From the NCBI RefSeq assembly GCF_902506455.1, contig NZ_LR733844.1, forward strand, positions 2,172,127-2,236,126: DNA of 64,000 nucleotides. Direction: 5' to 3'. Positions 1-8,317 of this stretch are shown one piece after another. Source of the DNA: Sphingomonas sp. 8AM (lineage in GTDB: Bacteria; Pseudomonadota; Alphaproteobacteria; Sphingomonadales; Sphingomonadaceae). Both the position numbers and the translations under genes were made by a program. The notes under the pieces were generated by a model. It saw only the letters and a program-made list of their open reading frames with translations. It was not told where the DNA came from and ran no database searches. The stretch's first letter is position 1; every line of letters starts with the position of its first letter.

Positions 1-1090
1 TGACGTCCTCGACGCAATACAGGCAGTGCTTTCGATAGTCAGTGAACTCCGGGCGCAGCAGCGCGTCGTCGAGCCGCCGGCCGTTCAGCTCGGCCTCGTA
101 CATGCCCAGCGCGGTCAGGTAGAGTCGCGCGTCGGCCACGCGCCCGTCGACGCGGAACGGGCGCCGCAGCAGCGTCGCCGCGCGCGCGGGCATCGTCGCC
201 TGCCCGCCGGTCGCACCGGTCGGCAACCAACCGTCGTCGGCGGCGCGCTCGCCGATCCGGTATTCGAGCGTTTCGCCGCCGACGCGGAGCGTGCGCCTGC
301 CGCGGGTGGCGATCCGCAGCAACGTCGCCGCCTGCGCGGGCGCGGCTCCCGACGCGCGCGTTTCGATCGTCAGGACATGCGCACCGGCCGCCACCGGAAC
401 CTGCGCGCTGCGCGGGCCGGGTGCGCCCCAGCCGCCACGCTTCGGCGCGATGATCTCGGCGTCGTCGAGCCGCACCCGGCCATTGCCGCTGCAGCCGATC
501 AGCGCAGTCAACTCGCCGTCCTGCGCGGCGTCGAAGCGCAGCCGGAACGTCACGCGCTCGCCGCGCACCGCGGGTGCCGCGCTACGCCACGGCAGCCCGA
601 GGTCGCGATCGTCGCGCTGCGCCGGTGTCTCGGCCGACAGCCACGCCGCCGACCAGTCGGACGGCGCGAGCAACCCCATCTCCCAGAACGCGACCGGCGA
701 GGTGGCGACGGCGCCGGCCTCGTCCCATGCCGTTACCCGCCACCACGCCCGCTGGCGCGCGGCGAGCGGCGCGCCGGCGTAAGCGACGTCAAAGCATTGC
801 TCGCCCGCGACCCGGCCACTGTCCCAGAGATCGTACCGGCCAGCCGCCGCCGCGGCCGCCGACGAAGCGACCCCCACGCGCCACGCCGCTTGCCGCGCGC
901 CCCGGCGGTCCGAGCGAAGCTGCCACGACAGCCGCGGGCGCGCCTCATGCAGCCCCATCGGATCGCGCAACCCGCCGACCAGCAACCCGTCGACGCTCCA
1001 GCCCGGCGCCCCCGCGAACGCGCCGACCCGCGCGGGAAGCAGGGCGAGGCCGGCGCCGGCCCCCATCAGAACGGAACGTCGCCTCGCCAT
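1..1090 (-). CDS. GH78 alpha-L-rhamnosidase, N-terminal part (cut by window edge)
   Basis: Translating the minus strand from the ATG at 1090 gives an open frame of 363 codons that runs off the left edge. It starts with a twin-arginine-like leader (MARRRSVLMGAGAG) and an Ala-rich cleavage region, so export is likely. The visible part matches the N-terminal beta-sandwich domains of bacterial alpha-L-rhamnosidases: an early R-L-S-W-Q-L segment, paired 'WRV..W' motifs, an ELNGRRLDD motif and then L-R-P-E-F-T-D-Y-R-K near the edge. The (alpha/alpha)6 catalytic barrel would lie outside the window, so activity cannot be judged. The family releases terminal L-rhamnose from plant glycans or flavonoid glycosides. 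It is divergent to the GH27 gene and sits in a glycosidase neighbourhood. AGGAAG precedes the ATG. Confidence 0.85.
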   Translation of the reverse strand, partial: MARRRSVLMGAGAGLALLPARVGAFAGAPGWSVDGLLVGGLRDPMGLHEARPRLSWQLRSDRRGARQAAWRVGVASSAAAAAAGRYDLWDSGRVAGEQCFDVAYAGAPLAARQRAWWRVTAWDEAGAVATSPVAFWEMGLLAPSDWSAAWLSAETPAQRDDRDLGLPWRSAAPAVRGERVTFRLRFDAAQDGELTALIGCSGNGRVRLDDAEIIAPKRGGWGAPGPRSAQVPVAAGAHVLTIETRASGAAPAQAATLLRIATRGRRTLRVGGETLEYRIGERAADDGWLPTGATGGQATMPARAATLLRRPFRVDGRVADARLYLTALGMYEAELNGRRLDDALLRPEFTDYRKHCLYCVEDV

Positions 1091-1217
1091 CAACTTCCTC
1101 CCCATGGCCGCCATCCACCCTGGCAAAAGGCGCTAACCATCGCGCCACGATATTAATCTGACAATTGCGTGTCCAGTAGTGGCGCGTCGATCCCGCTATC
1201 CACAATTTCGCTGGATC

Positions 1218-1226
1218 GTATACGGA
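1218..1226. promoter_or_regulatory. Divergent intergenic region with GTATACGGA motif
   Basis: The region 1091-1283 separates the divergent GH78 and GH27 genes and must hold both promoters. GTATACGGA at 1218-1226 recurs in reverse complement at 12935-12943, upstream of the zinc-peptidase lipoprotein gene. It could be part of a shared operator, but two occurrences are weak evidence. Confidence 0.2.
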
Positions 1227-1283
1227 AGGATGGATCGATCGGGTGAAGCCGCCCGGTCTGCGGCAGACGAGAGAGATCCACGC

Positions 1284-2192
1284 GTGACCATCGGCAGGCA
1301 AATCGTGCGGGCGGCATTCGGCGCGGCAGCGATGGCGCTGAGCGCCGGCTCCACAGCGGCACCGGCGCAGATCGCCGCGCCCACGCCGCCGATGGGGTGG
1401 AACCCCTATAACGTCTTCGACCTGAACTACGGTGAAGCGGAGGTGATGGCGCAGGCCGATCTCCTCGTGTCGTCGGGGCTGGCGCAGGTCGGCTACGATC
1501 ACGTCAACGTCGATGATGGCTGGTGGCTGCGCCGCGAGGGCGACACGATCCGCGTGCGCACCACCATCTACCCGTCCGCCGCGCTGCCCGACGGCACCAC
1601 CAGCCTGCGCCCGTTCGTCGATCGCCTTCACGCGATGGGGCTGAAGGCAGGCATCTACACCGATATCGGGCTGAACACCTGTTCGCAGCGCTGGCGTCCG
1701 CAGACCCCGAATCTACCCGAAGGCACCGTGCGGCAACGCGAGGTCGGCACCTTCGGCCATCACGCGCCGGACGCCGTCTTGCTGTTCGCGAAATGGGGCT
1801 TCGACTTCATCAAGGTCGATGCCTGCGGTGTCGCCGACTTTACCCCCGACGTGCCCGAGGTGAAGGACGGCACGTTGCGCCCCTTCGCGCCGCTGATCGT
1901 GCGCGAGCATCCCGCCCGGTCGGATGCGACCGGGCTGGCGCGCCAATATGCCAGCTTCGTCGCCGCGGTGCGCCGGGCCGCGCCGGGGCGGACGCCGCTG
2001 GTGTCGATCTGCGCGTGGGGACAGGCGGACGTCAACGACTGGGCGGGTCGCTACGCCCAGATGTCGCGCACCAGCTTCGATATCTCGCCGAACTGGAAGG
2101 CAATGCTGTTCAACTTCGACAGCGCCGCCCCGCGCGCCGCGAACGGCGTCACGTCTTTCGCCTGGCATCGCGTGCGGCTGACGCGGCGCTGA
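1284..2192 (+). pseudogene. GH27 alpha-galactosidase, 3'-truncated
   Basis: A GTG at 1284, behind GAGAGA, opens a frame with a signal peptide (VTIGRQIVRAAFGAAAMALS, then A-P-A-Q) followed by the GH27/melibiase start PPMGWNPYNVF. It includes N-V-D-D-G-W-W and the strand FIKVDAC, whose Asp is the family nucleophile. The reading ends just after 'SPNWKAMLFNFDS', where homologues continue to the acid/base Asp (typically N-D-P-D-M-L) and finish the barrel plus a C-terminal beta domain. The last 15 residues are antisense to the convergent DCC gene, with a 44-bp overlap of the 3' ends. A deletion that removed the second half is the simplest reading, and the product is probably inactive. An in-frame start further upstream (1179) is possible but has no leader-like sequence. 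Confidence 0.7.
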
Positions 2193-2526
2193 CGACGCGC
2201 TGCATCCACGGGCGAATCCGCAGGAAGCCGGCATAGCCACGATCGAGAAGCGCCAGCACCACACGGTGCCGCGCCACGATCCCCAGCGGGCGAAGCAGCG
2301 GGATCGCGCGCCACATCGCCGCAAAGGCCGCGGCGCCGGAGAGCATCGGCCCGCCGTCCTCGCGCGCATGGAAGCGCGCCAGCATCGCCGCGCGGTCGAT
2401 CGGGCATGCCGCGTGCGTCACATCGACGAACGTGATCCGCCCCCGCGTGTCGAGCCGTCGCATCATCGCGATCTCGCGCCGGCACAGCGGACACCTGCCG
2501 TCGTGCCAGACCGTGACGCGGCTCAT
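2149..2526 (-). CDS. DCC/DUF393 thiol-disulfide oxidoreductase-like protein
   Basis: A protein of 125 residues with the family signature D-G-R-C-P-L-C-R-R-E at residues 9-18. The CxxC-type pair resembles a thioredoxin active site, and the rest fits the DUF393 (DCC) fold with its conserved Asp-rich strand (FVDVTH) and Ala-rich helices. Its substrate is unknown. Its ATG overlaps the stop codon of the upstream FAD-TspO gene (ATGA), so the two are probably translationally coupled. Its 3' end overlaps the truncated GH27 gene. Close coupling of a DCC protein to a flavin oxidoreductase suggests a redox role, which is inference only. Confidence 0.85.
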   Translation of the reverse strand: MSRVTVWHDGRCPLCRREIAMMRRLDTRGRITFVDVTHAACPIDRAAMLARFHAREDGGPMLSGAAAFAAMWRAIPLLRPLGIVARHRVVLALLDRGYAGFLRIRPWMQRVVSAASAARDARRKT

Positions 2527-4238
2527 CCCGCCCGGTCCGGATTGTCGCGGCGGATGCGGTCGGCGAGAACCGTCGCGAACGCCACCCATGCGACGAACGG
2601 CACCGACAGCGCCGCCGCGGGCCGATCGACCTTCGCGGCGGTGGCCGCCAGCGCCGCGCCGGACGCCACCATCGCCCCGGACGCGACGGTGCTCGCGTTC
2701 AGCCGCTTGCGCCGGAAGAACAATTCGGTCCACCCGCCGATCATGGCGCTATTGGCCAGCCACAATCCGACCGCGGCGTTGCGCGCCGCACCCGGTGGTT
2801 TCCGCAACAGCCGGTATCCGCCGATCGCCAGCCCGGTCTCCAGCGCCGGCCATACCGCGCCGAACGCGGCGTCGGGGGGCGTGAAGCCGGGCTTGTCGAG
2901 CCGGCGATACCAGCGGCGGATACCCGGATGCGACCGATCGGGCGCGTTGCGGCGACCGAGGACCGCGCTCGCCCCCAGCGTCAGCGCGACCACACCCAGT
3001 GCGGCGAGTGGGGACAGGCCGTGCCGCGGGGCCTTCGCCACGGGCACCGCGCCGTCATAGCGCGACAGGTCGGGAGCGTGATCGTCACCGCCGCCCGACA
3101 GCGCGCCGGTGACTGCCATCACCGCCGGCCGACTGGCCACTGCCAGGGCCGCGTGCAGCGCATGGATGCCGAGGCGGCTGCGCGGATTCGCCATCCGCGC
3201 CGCGAAGCCCGGTATCGCCTGCGCATTCTCGACCATCGGGCGTAGCTGCCGTTCGTACCCATCGAACGCCGCGGACAGGTCGGCGGCGCGGATCAGCTCG
3301 CCTGCCAGCACCCGCGCGCCGGTCACCGCCAGTGTCGTGCCCACCCCGCCCATCGGCGTCACGCACCACGCGGCATCGCCGCACAGCACCACCCGCCCGG
3401 TCGACCAGCGCGGCATCCGCACCTGCCGCAGCACGTCGAAATAGAAATCTTCGGTCGTCTCCATCGCGGCGAGCACGCGCGGCGCCTGCCAGCCGGCATC
3501 GGCGAACGTCTCGCGCAGCCACGCCTTCTGACGCGCGACCGCCCAGTCCTGCTCGCCCGACGGCGGCTTCTGCACCGCCAGCATCGCGCGCGTCGTGCCG
3601 TGTCGATCGGGGCGCAGCGACACGCTGCGACCGCCGGTGGCATGGTACCAGCGCCACAGCCGATCGTCATCGGCGCGCCGGGGGATCGTGAAATAGGCCA
3701 TCGACAGGTTCATGAAGCGTGGCCGGTTCTCGCCGGGGAAGATCAGCTCGCGTGTCGCAGACCCGACGCCCTCGGCAACGATCACCGCATCGAATCGCTC
3801 GGTCGCGCCGCCCGTGAACGTCACCGCCGCGCCGTCCGCCCGGTCCTCGATCGCGGTGACATGGTCGCCGAACCGGTAGCGGACATGATCGCGCGCGGCG
3901 TCGTACAGCAGCCGCGCGAGATCGCCGCGCAGGATCTCCATCTCGGCGGTCGGACCGTTCGCGCCGGTGTCGGCGGTCAGGAACTGCGCCGCGATGCGGC
4001 CGTCCTCCGCGATCCAGGCGGTGCCTTCCTCGCCGGTGCCCGCAGCAAGCGCCGCATCCTCCAGCCCCATCGCGCGCAGCACCGTCCGCCCGACGCCGCG
4101 TACGTCGACATTCTGCCCGCCATCGCGGAACGTCGGTGCGCGCTCGACGACCGTGACGTCGAACCCCGCGCGCCCCAGCCACCAGGCGCAGCTGTTGCCG
4201 GCGACGCTGGCGCCGGTAATCAGGACTTTGCTCACCAC
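2523..4238 (-). CDS. FAD-dependent monooxygenase fused to a C-terminal TspO/MBR domain
   Basis: About 571 residues from the GTG at 4238 (AGGAG lies 9 bp upstream; a second GTG follows at 4235). Residues about 1-390 form a group-A flavin monooxygenase/TetX-like enzyme: a Rossmann start (VLITGASVAG), an E-G-V-G-S-A-T-R segment replacing the usual DGxxSxxR, and a G-D motif (VVLCGDAAWCVTPMGG) for FAD ribose binding. After a linker (about 390-440), the C-terminal 130 residues are membrane-embedded and look like TspO/MBR: W-Y-R-R-L-D-K-P-G-F-T-P-P, then VWPALETGLAIGGYRLL and further hydrophobic helices. TspO proteins bind porphyrins and sterols. The fusion implies a membrane-anchored flavoenzyme acting on a hydrophobic or tetrapyrrole-like substrate, which is inference. 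It is coupled to the DCC gene. No frameshift is needed to join the domains. Confidence 0.8.
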   Translation of the reverse strand: MVSKVLITGASVAGNSCAWWLGRAGFDVTVVERAPTFRDGGQNVDVRGVGRTVLRAMGLEDAALAAGTGEEGTAWIAEDGRIAAQFLTADTGANGPTAEMEILRGDLARLLYDAARDHVRYRFGDHVTAIEDRADGAAVTFTGGATERFDAVIVAEGVGSATRELIFPGENRPRFMNLSMAYFTIPRRADDDRLWRWYHATGGRSVSLRPDRHGTTRAMLAVQKPPSGEQDWAVARQKAWLRETFADAGWQAPRVLAAMETTEDFYFDVLRQVRMPRWSTGRVVLCGDAAWCVTPMGGVGTTLAVTGARVLAGELIRAADLSAAFDGYERQLRPMVENAQAIPGFAARMANPRSRLGIHALHAALAVASRPAVMAVTGALSGGGDDHAPDLSRYDGAVPVAKAPRHGLSPLAALGVVALTLGASAVLGRRNAPDRSHPGIRRWYRRLDKPGFTPPDAAFGAVWPALETGLAIGGYRLLRKPPGAARNAAVGLWLANSAMIGGWTELFFRRKRLNASTVASGAMVASGAALAATAAKVDRPAAALSVPFVAWVAFATVLADRIRRDNPDRAG

Positions 4239-4302
4239 GCCGCCATGCTCCTGTTGCGGAGCCACAACGCCGCAGCGGACGAAAGTTACCGGGCCCTTCG
4301 CA

Positions 4303-4737
4303 TCATTCCTGCAACGCCTGCATCGCATGCCGCCACGCCGCCGGAAGCGGGGTCGGGCGATGCGTCGCCCGCGCGACACAGACATGGGTGAACAACGCCT
4401 CCGCCGCCGCGTCCGCGGCCCCCGAGGCGAACGCGCCGAGCCGGTAGGTGACGCTTGAAGTGACGAGCCGCTCGACCGCGAGGCCGATCTCGACCGGCTC
4501 CGGATAGGAGAGTGGACGCGCGTAGCGGCAGCCGGTCTCCACCACCAGCGCGATCGGATCGCCCGCCGCGATATCGAGCAGCCCGGCCGCGATCAGCCAG
4601 TTGTTCACCGCGGTGTCGAACCAATGGTAATAGATCGCATTGTTGACGTGGCCATAAGCGTCATTGTCGCTCCACCGCGTGACGATCGGCTGCCACCAGT
4701 GATAGTCGCTGCGGGGGCGCAGGGGGTCGCGTGCCAT
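4303..4737 (-). CDS. Acyl-CoA thioesterase, hotdog fold (4HBT/YbgC-like)
   Basis: A protein of 144 residues starting at the ATG at 4737, behind a GAGGAGAGGA ribosome site. The motif S-D-N-D-A-Y-G-H-V-N-N-A-I-Y-Y at residues 22-36 is the conserved 4-hydroxybenzoyl-CoA/acyl-CoA thioesterase signature with the catalytic Asp, and the length is normal for a single hotdog domain. It hydrolyses acyl-CoA thioesters; the chain specificity is not visible. It is read on the same strand as the FNT gene upstream and the FAD-TspO gene downstream, with gaps of 60-110 bp, so a loose operon is possible. The same frame stays open far upstream, but that extension lacks domain content and overlaps the FNT gene. 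Confidence 0.85.
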   Translation of the reverse strand: MARDPLRPRSDYHWWQPIVTRWSDNDAYGHVNNAIYYHWFDTAVNNWLIAAGLLDIAAGDPIALVVETGCRYARPLSYPEPVEIGLAVERLVTSSVTYRLGAFASGAADAAAEALFTHVCVARATHRPTPLPAAWRHAMQALQE

Positions 4738-4841
4738 ATCCTCTCCTCGCGCACTGTCGCGCAGATTGCGTCGGCGCATCGTGTCACGGAACGCCAGGCC
4801 GATCGACCCGCGGCGGGCGATCGACCGCGATGCCGGCCCGG

Positions 4842-5660
4842 CTAGTCCTTGATCTCGTTCTTGACCTGCGCATGCGCGAGCAGCGCGAACAGGCCGGTCC
4901 CGCCCAGGATATTGCCCAGCAGCGCCGGCAGCACGAACCCGCCCAGCGCCCAGCCGACGCTCGCCTGCCCCGCCCACATCAGCAGGAACGCCTCCGACGC
5001 GCCCGCGACCACGTGCGCGAATCCGCCGAGCGAGATCGCATAGGTGACCGCGAAGACGATCCAGAAGTCGCCGCTGTTCACGGCCGAGCGGATCCACGCG
5101 ATCGACGCGATCAGGAATCCGGCCGGGATCGCCTGCATCAGCGTGTCGAGCGGCGCGCGCTCCAGCAGCTTCTCCGACACCGCGATCATTCCCGCCAGCG
5201 TGTCCGGCGGCTGAAGATGCGCATGAACCGCCAGCGCGGTCGCGATCAGCGCGCCGAGCATGTTGGCGACAAAGATCACGCTCCACAGCCGCGCGAGCGA
5301 CACGAGGTTGCGCGCGCTCGGCGCGCGCACCACCGGCAGCACCGCCACCGCGGTATGCTCGGTGAACAGCTGCAACCGGCCTAGGATCACGATCAGGAAC
5401 CCGGCCGGATAGCCGAGCGCGATCACCGGCTCCGCCCAGTCGGCTTCGGGCAGATAATGCCGCAGCGCGCCGCTGACCCATAGCGACGCCATGATCGCGA
5501 TCCCGGCCGCAAAGCCGGACCAGAACAGCGATGCGACCGGGCGCGCCAGCTCGTCCTCGCCCTGTTCGGCGACTGCGGCATGGACGACGCGCGCCGCCGG
5601 GGCGCTACGCTCCTCGGCCTCGGCCGCCTCGCCTGCCTGTTGCTCGTCTCGATCGGACAT
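4842..5660 (-). CDS. Formate/nitrite transporter (FNT) family channel
   Basis: A protein of 272 residues from the ATG at 5660 (GGAGG precedes it). A charged cytoplasmic N-terminus of about 45 residues is followed by six hydrophobic segments typical of the pentameric FNT fold. The G-Y-P-A-G-F-L-I-V-I-L-G-R-L-Q-L-F-T-E-H stretch near residues 85-105 corresponds to the FNT signature (compare formate channels with 'LCTGN' or 'LFTE'). The long N-terminus resembles the YfdC branch rather than FocA or NirC. It likely moves small monovalent anions across the inner membrane; the substrate is not predictable. In-frame upstream codons to 5684 lack a ribosome site. Confidence 0.85.
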   Translation of the reverse strand: MSDRDEQQAGEAAEAEERSAPAARVVHAAVAEQGEDELARPVASLFWSGFAAGIAIMASLWVSGALRHYLPEADWAEPVIALGYPAGFLIVILGRLQLFTEHTAVAVLPVVRAPSARNLVSLARLWSVIFVANMLGALIATALAVHAHLQPPDTLAGMIAVSEKLLERAPLDTLMQAIPAGFLIASIAWIRSAVNSGDFWIVFAVTYAISLGGFAHVVAGASEAFLLMWAGQASVGWALGGFVLPALLGNILGGTGLFALLAHAQVKNEIKD

Positions 5661-5815
5661 CGTCGCCTCCACTCGCCCGCCCAACGCGCCGTCGCGGCGG
5701 ATCGCTCAACGTGCGCGATCCGGCTTGATCGGGGTCATGACGATCGACGCCGCGCACGGCTTGACCGCGCCGCCGCCATCGGCATCGTGCGCCGACACGA
5801 CTTTGCGAGGTTTCA

Positions 5816-6619
5816 ATGTCTTACCCAATCGATCGACGTGCCGTGCTGGCGGGCGCCACCGTAGGTGGCATTGCCCTCGCCGCGCCGGGCAGTGAGGCGC
5901 AGTCGCGCGGCGCCACGGCCGCGCCGGAAATCTACGAGCTGCGCACCTATCATCTCGTCAACGGCCCGATGCGCGCGGGGCTCGATGCCTATCTGCGCGA
6001 CGCCTTCATCCCGGCGGCGCGGCGTGCGGGCTGCGGACCGATCGGTGTTTTCGCGGTCAGCATCGGCCCGGCCAGCCCCGGCGTGCTGGTGCTGATCCCG
6101 CACCCGACGCTCGCCGACTTCGCCGCGCTTCCCGCGCGGCTGGCGGCCGACAGGCAGCATCAGCAGGCCGGTGCACCGTTCCTCGACGCCACGCCCACCG
6201 CACCGGGCTTCGCGTCGCTGGACGTCAAGCTGATGCGCGCGTTCCCGCACCTGCCGCGTATCGAAGTGCCGGCCACCGGAGCCGCGCGCCTTTTCGAGTT
6301 GCGCACCTATTTCAGCCCGAGCGACAAGACGGGCACGACCAAGATCGAGATGTTCGATACCGGCGGCGAGATCGAGATCTTCCGCCGGACCGGCCTTACC
6401 CCGGTGTTCTTCGCACAGGATCTGACCGGGGAACGGCTGCCAAGCCTGACCTATATGCTCACCTTCCCCGATCTGGCGACGCGCGAGCGCAACTGGCGGA
6501 CGTTCGGATCGGACCCGGCGTGGAAGCGACTGATCGGCACGCCCGGGCTGACCGATCCGGAGATCACGACCGGGATCGACAACCGAATTCTAAGCCCGAC
6601 GCCCTATTCGCAGGTCTGA
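5816..6619 (+). CDS. Exported NIPSNAP family protein
   Basis: A protein of 267 residues. The start MSYPIDRRAVLAGATVGGIA looks like a Tat leader (R-R with a small hydrophobic stretch), ending near A-P-G-S-E-A-Q. Two NIPSNAP repeats follow: EIYELRTYHL near residue 38 and LFELRTYFSP near residue 158, each opening a ferredoxin-like alpha/beta half. NIPSNAP domains are dimeric alpha-beta barrels of uncertain function. The gene stands alone, divergent from the FNT gene, and is followed by a palindromic dispersed repeat. The assignment rests on the paired E-L-R-T-Y motifs. Confidence 0.85.
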   Translation: MSYPIDRRAVLAGATVGGIALAAPGSEAQSRGATAAPEIYELRTYHLVNGPMRAGLDAYLRDAFIPAARRAGCGPIGVFAVSIGPASPGVLVLIPHPTLADFAALPARLAADRQHQQAGAPFLDATPTAPGFASLDVKLMRAFPHLPRIEVPATGAARLFELRTYFSPSDKTGTTKIEMFDTGGEIEIFRRTGLTPVFFAQDLTGERLPSLTYMLTFPDLATRERNWRTFGSDPAWKRLIGTPGLTDPEITTGIDNRILSPTPYSQV

Positions 6620-6670
6620 CCGGCGGTCGGAACGGTTCGGGTAAGGCGGGCTCGATCCCTCGACCTGCAT

Positions 6671-6754
6671 CGTCGCCCCGGACCTGGTCCGGGGCCCGCT
6701 TCCGCTTGTTCAACGGTGTAGAACAGCGGGATCCCGGATCACGTCGGGAATGAC
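6671..6754. repeat. Dispersed palindromic element, family R (full copy 1)
   Basis: Two inverted halves built on CCCGGACCTGGTCCGGGG and GGGATCCCGGATCACGTC, separated by about 30 bp, can fold into a long hairpin. Related full copies lie at 8203-8283 and 35322-35410, with half copies near 49216, 53475 and 60203. All are intergenic, as is typical of REP-like elements in this group. Confidence 0.7.
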
Positions 6755-6764
6755 GGAAAAGCGA

Positions 6765-6905
6765 TCACCCGCGCGCCGGGGCCAGACGCTGCGCCATCGC
6801 GCGTTCGACCGGGGTGAGGCCGGCGAGCGGATCGTCGTTGATGCGACGCTTGGAAGTTGAAGCCGGCTTGGCAGCGCCGAACAGGCTCAGGGTCGTGCGG
6901 GTCAT
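6765..6905 (-). CDS. Small hypothetical protein (46 aa)
   Basis: A minus-strand frame of 46 codons from the ATG at 6905, preceded by AAGGA five bases upstream. The product is basic in its first half (residues 14-22 are rich in Lys, Ser and Arg) and ends in a predicted helix containing D-P-L-A-G-L-T-P-V-E-R-A-M-A. No family is recognised. It is divergent from ppk2. The good ribosome site and helix-like end favour a real gene, but the small size keeps confidence low. Confidence 0.4.
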   Translation of the reverse strand: MTRTTLSLFGAAKPASTSKRRINDDPLAGLTPVERAMAQRLAPARG

Positions 6906-7003
6906 GTCCATCCTTCGGGGCGGTCGGCGCGCCATGCGCCGGGCATGGCAGGAACCGGAATGTTCGGGCTTGGTTCCACGCACACACGCACAGGGAGCCG
7001 GCG

Positions 7004-7762
7004 ATGGACAAGGACCGCTACGCACACGAGCTGGAGAAGGCGCAACTCGCGCTGGTGGAGGCGCAGCTCGCCGCGGTGCAGGCGGGCGAGCGCGTGGTGA
7101 TCGTGCTGGAAGGCCGCGACAGCGCGGGCAAGGACGGGACGATCAAGCGGATCATCGAGCATCTGTCCGTGCGCTACACGCGCGTCGTTGCGCTGCCCAA
7201 GCCGTCCGACCGCGAACGGACGCAATGGTATTTCCAGCGCTACGTCGCGCATCTCCCCGCCGCGGGCGAGATCGTGATCTTCAACCGCTCCTGGTACAAC
7301 CGTGCCGGGGTCGAGGTGGTGATGGGCTTCTCGACCGCGGCCGAACAGGCCGAGTTCCTGCGCGACGCCCCCGATTTCGAGCGGATGCTGGTCGAAAGCG
7401 GCATCCGGCTGGTCAAGCTGTGGCTCGACATCGACAAGGACGAGCAGGAGGAACGGTTGAAGGCGCGCCGCACCGACCCGCTCAAGCAATTGAAGGTCTC
7501 GGACATGGACAAGGTCGCACAGGCGAAGTGGGACGAATATTCCACCGCGCGCGACACGATGCTGGTGCGCACGCACACCCCGCTCGCGCCATGGCATTGC
7601 GTGCGGGCCGACCACAAGAAGGCGGCGCGGATTGCGGTGTTGCGGCATCTCGTCCACCAGATCGCCCCGGCGCGGGTCGCGCAGGAGGTGCCCGTGGCCG
7701 ATCCGGAGGTGCTGTTCACGTTCGAGCGCGCGGCGCTGGAGGACGGACGGCTGGCGCGCTGA
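7004..7762 (+). CDS. ppk2: Polyphosphate kinase 2 (PPK2)
   Basis: A protein of 252 residues from the ATG at 7004 with AGGGAG upstream. It has the PPK2 Walker A motif EGRDSAGKDG (residues 36-45), a Walker B-like segment with FNRSWYNRAG near residue 93, and the lid region RRTDPLKQLKVSDMD. PPK2 enzymes transfer phosphate between polyphosphate and nucleotides, usually driving GDP or ADP to the triphosphate with polyP. The length and motif set fit a single-domain class I-like PPK2; nucleotide preference cannot be read. It is a stand-alone gene, with a small minus-strand gene upstream and a membrane protein downstream. Confidence 0.93.
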   Translation: MDKDRYAHELEKAQLALVEAQLAAVQAGERVVIVLEGRDSAGKDGTIKRIIEHLSVRYTRVVALPKPSDRERTQWYFQRYVAHLPAAGEIVIFNRSWYNRAGVEVVMGFSTAAEQAEFLRDAPDFERMLVESGIRLVKLWLDIDKDEQEERLKARRTDPLKQLKVSDMDKVAQAKWDEYSTARDTMLVRTHTPLAPWHCVRADHKKAARIAVLRHLVHQIAPARVAQEVPVADPEVLFTFERAALEDGRLAR

Positions 7763-7788
7763 TCTGATCCGCGTTAATTCCCACGCAC

Positions 7789-8139
7789 ATGGGTATCCTG
7801 TGCGTTCTCGGACTTCACCGCTGGGCCGGCCGGCCGACCGCGCGCGCCGGCACCACCGTCTATCGCTGCGCGGCGTGCGGTGCGCGGCTGGTGCTCCACA
7901 ATCATCGCACCCGGCGGCACAAGCGCGGCTGGGCCGCCGTGGCGCTGGTCCTGTCCGGCGCGATCTGGTTCGTCAGCTACAATCTGGTCTTCCACGGCCG
8001 CACCCGCGTCCTCCACACCGCCTCCGCCGCCGCGCGCAAGGCGGAGATCGTCGCCGGACGCGGCCGCGCCGCGATCCACCGCGCGCAGGGCGACAGCGGC
8101 ACCTATATCGACGGCGATGGCGACGGAGACCCGAAGTAG
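7789..8139 (+). CDS. Hypothetical membrane protein with an N-terminal Cys motif
   Basis: A protein of 116 residues. A C-A-A-C pair around residue 29 in a basic, His-containing context suggests half of a zinc-ribbon. It is followed by one clear transmembrane helix (residues about 49-67, WAAVALVLSGAIWFVSYNLV) and a polar C-terminus ending in an acidic, glycine-rich run. It is 26 bp downstream of ppk2 on the same strand, so co-transcription is likely. No family or function is recognised. Confidence 0.6.
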   Translation: MGILCVLGLHRWAGRPTARAGTTVYRCAACGARLVLHNHRTRRHKRGWAAVALVLSGAIWFVSYNLVFHGRTRVLHTASAAARKAEIVAGRGRAAIHRAQGDSGTYIDGDGDGDPK

Positions 8140-8202
8140 GCCGGATCGCCGTTTAGTATCTCCAAGCAGATGATCGTTTTTGGGCCGCGCCCGTTCCTCA
8201 TT

Positions 8203-8283
8203 CGTCGCCCCGGATCTGATCCGGGGCCCCGCTTCTTGCGACCCCAGTAAAAGCGGGATCCCGGATCAAGTCCGGGATGACGA
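8203..8283. repeat. Dispersed palindromic element, family R (full copy 2)
   Basis: Two inverted halves (CCCCGGATCTGATCCGGGG and GGGATCCCGGATCAAGTC, with AAGCGGGATC in between) form a hairpin of about 80 bp between two convergent genes. It belongs to the same family as 6671-6754 and 35322-35410. It could serve as a bidirectional terminator for the membrane-protein gene and actP. Confidence 0.7.
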
Positions 8284-8317
8284 TCGAGAAAAGGTGCGCG
8301 TTGGCCGTCGATTTGTC

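Noticed and set aside
4303..5481. A 392-aa extended thioesterase
   Set aside because: The extra N-terminal 250 residues are the antisense-like alternative frame of the FNT gene; the ATG at 4737 has a good ribosome site and begins the domain.
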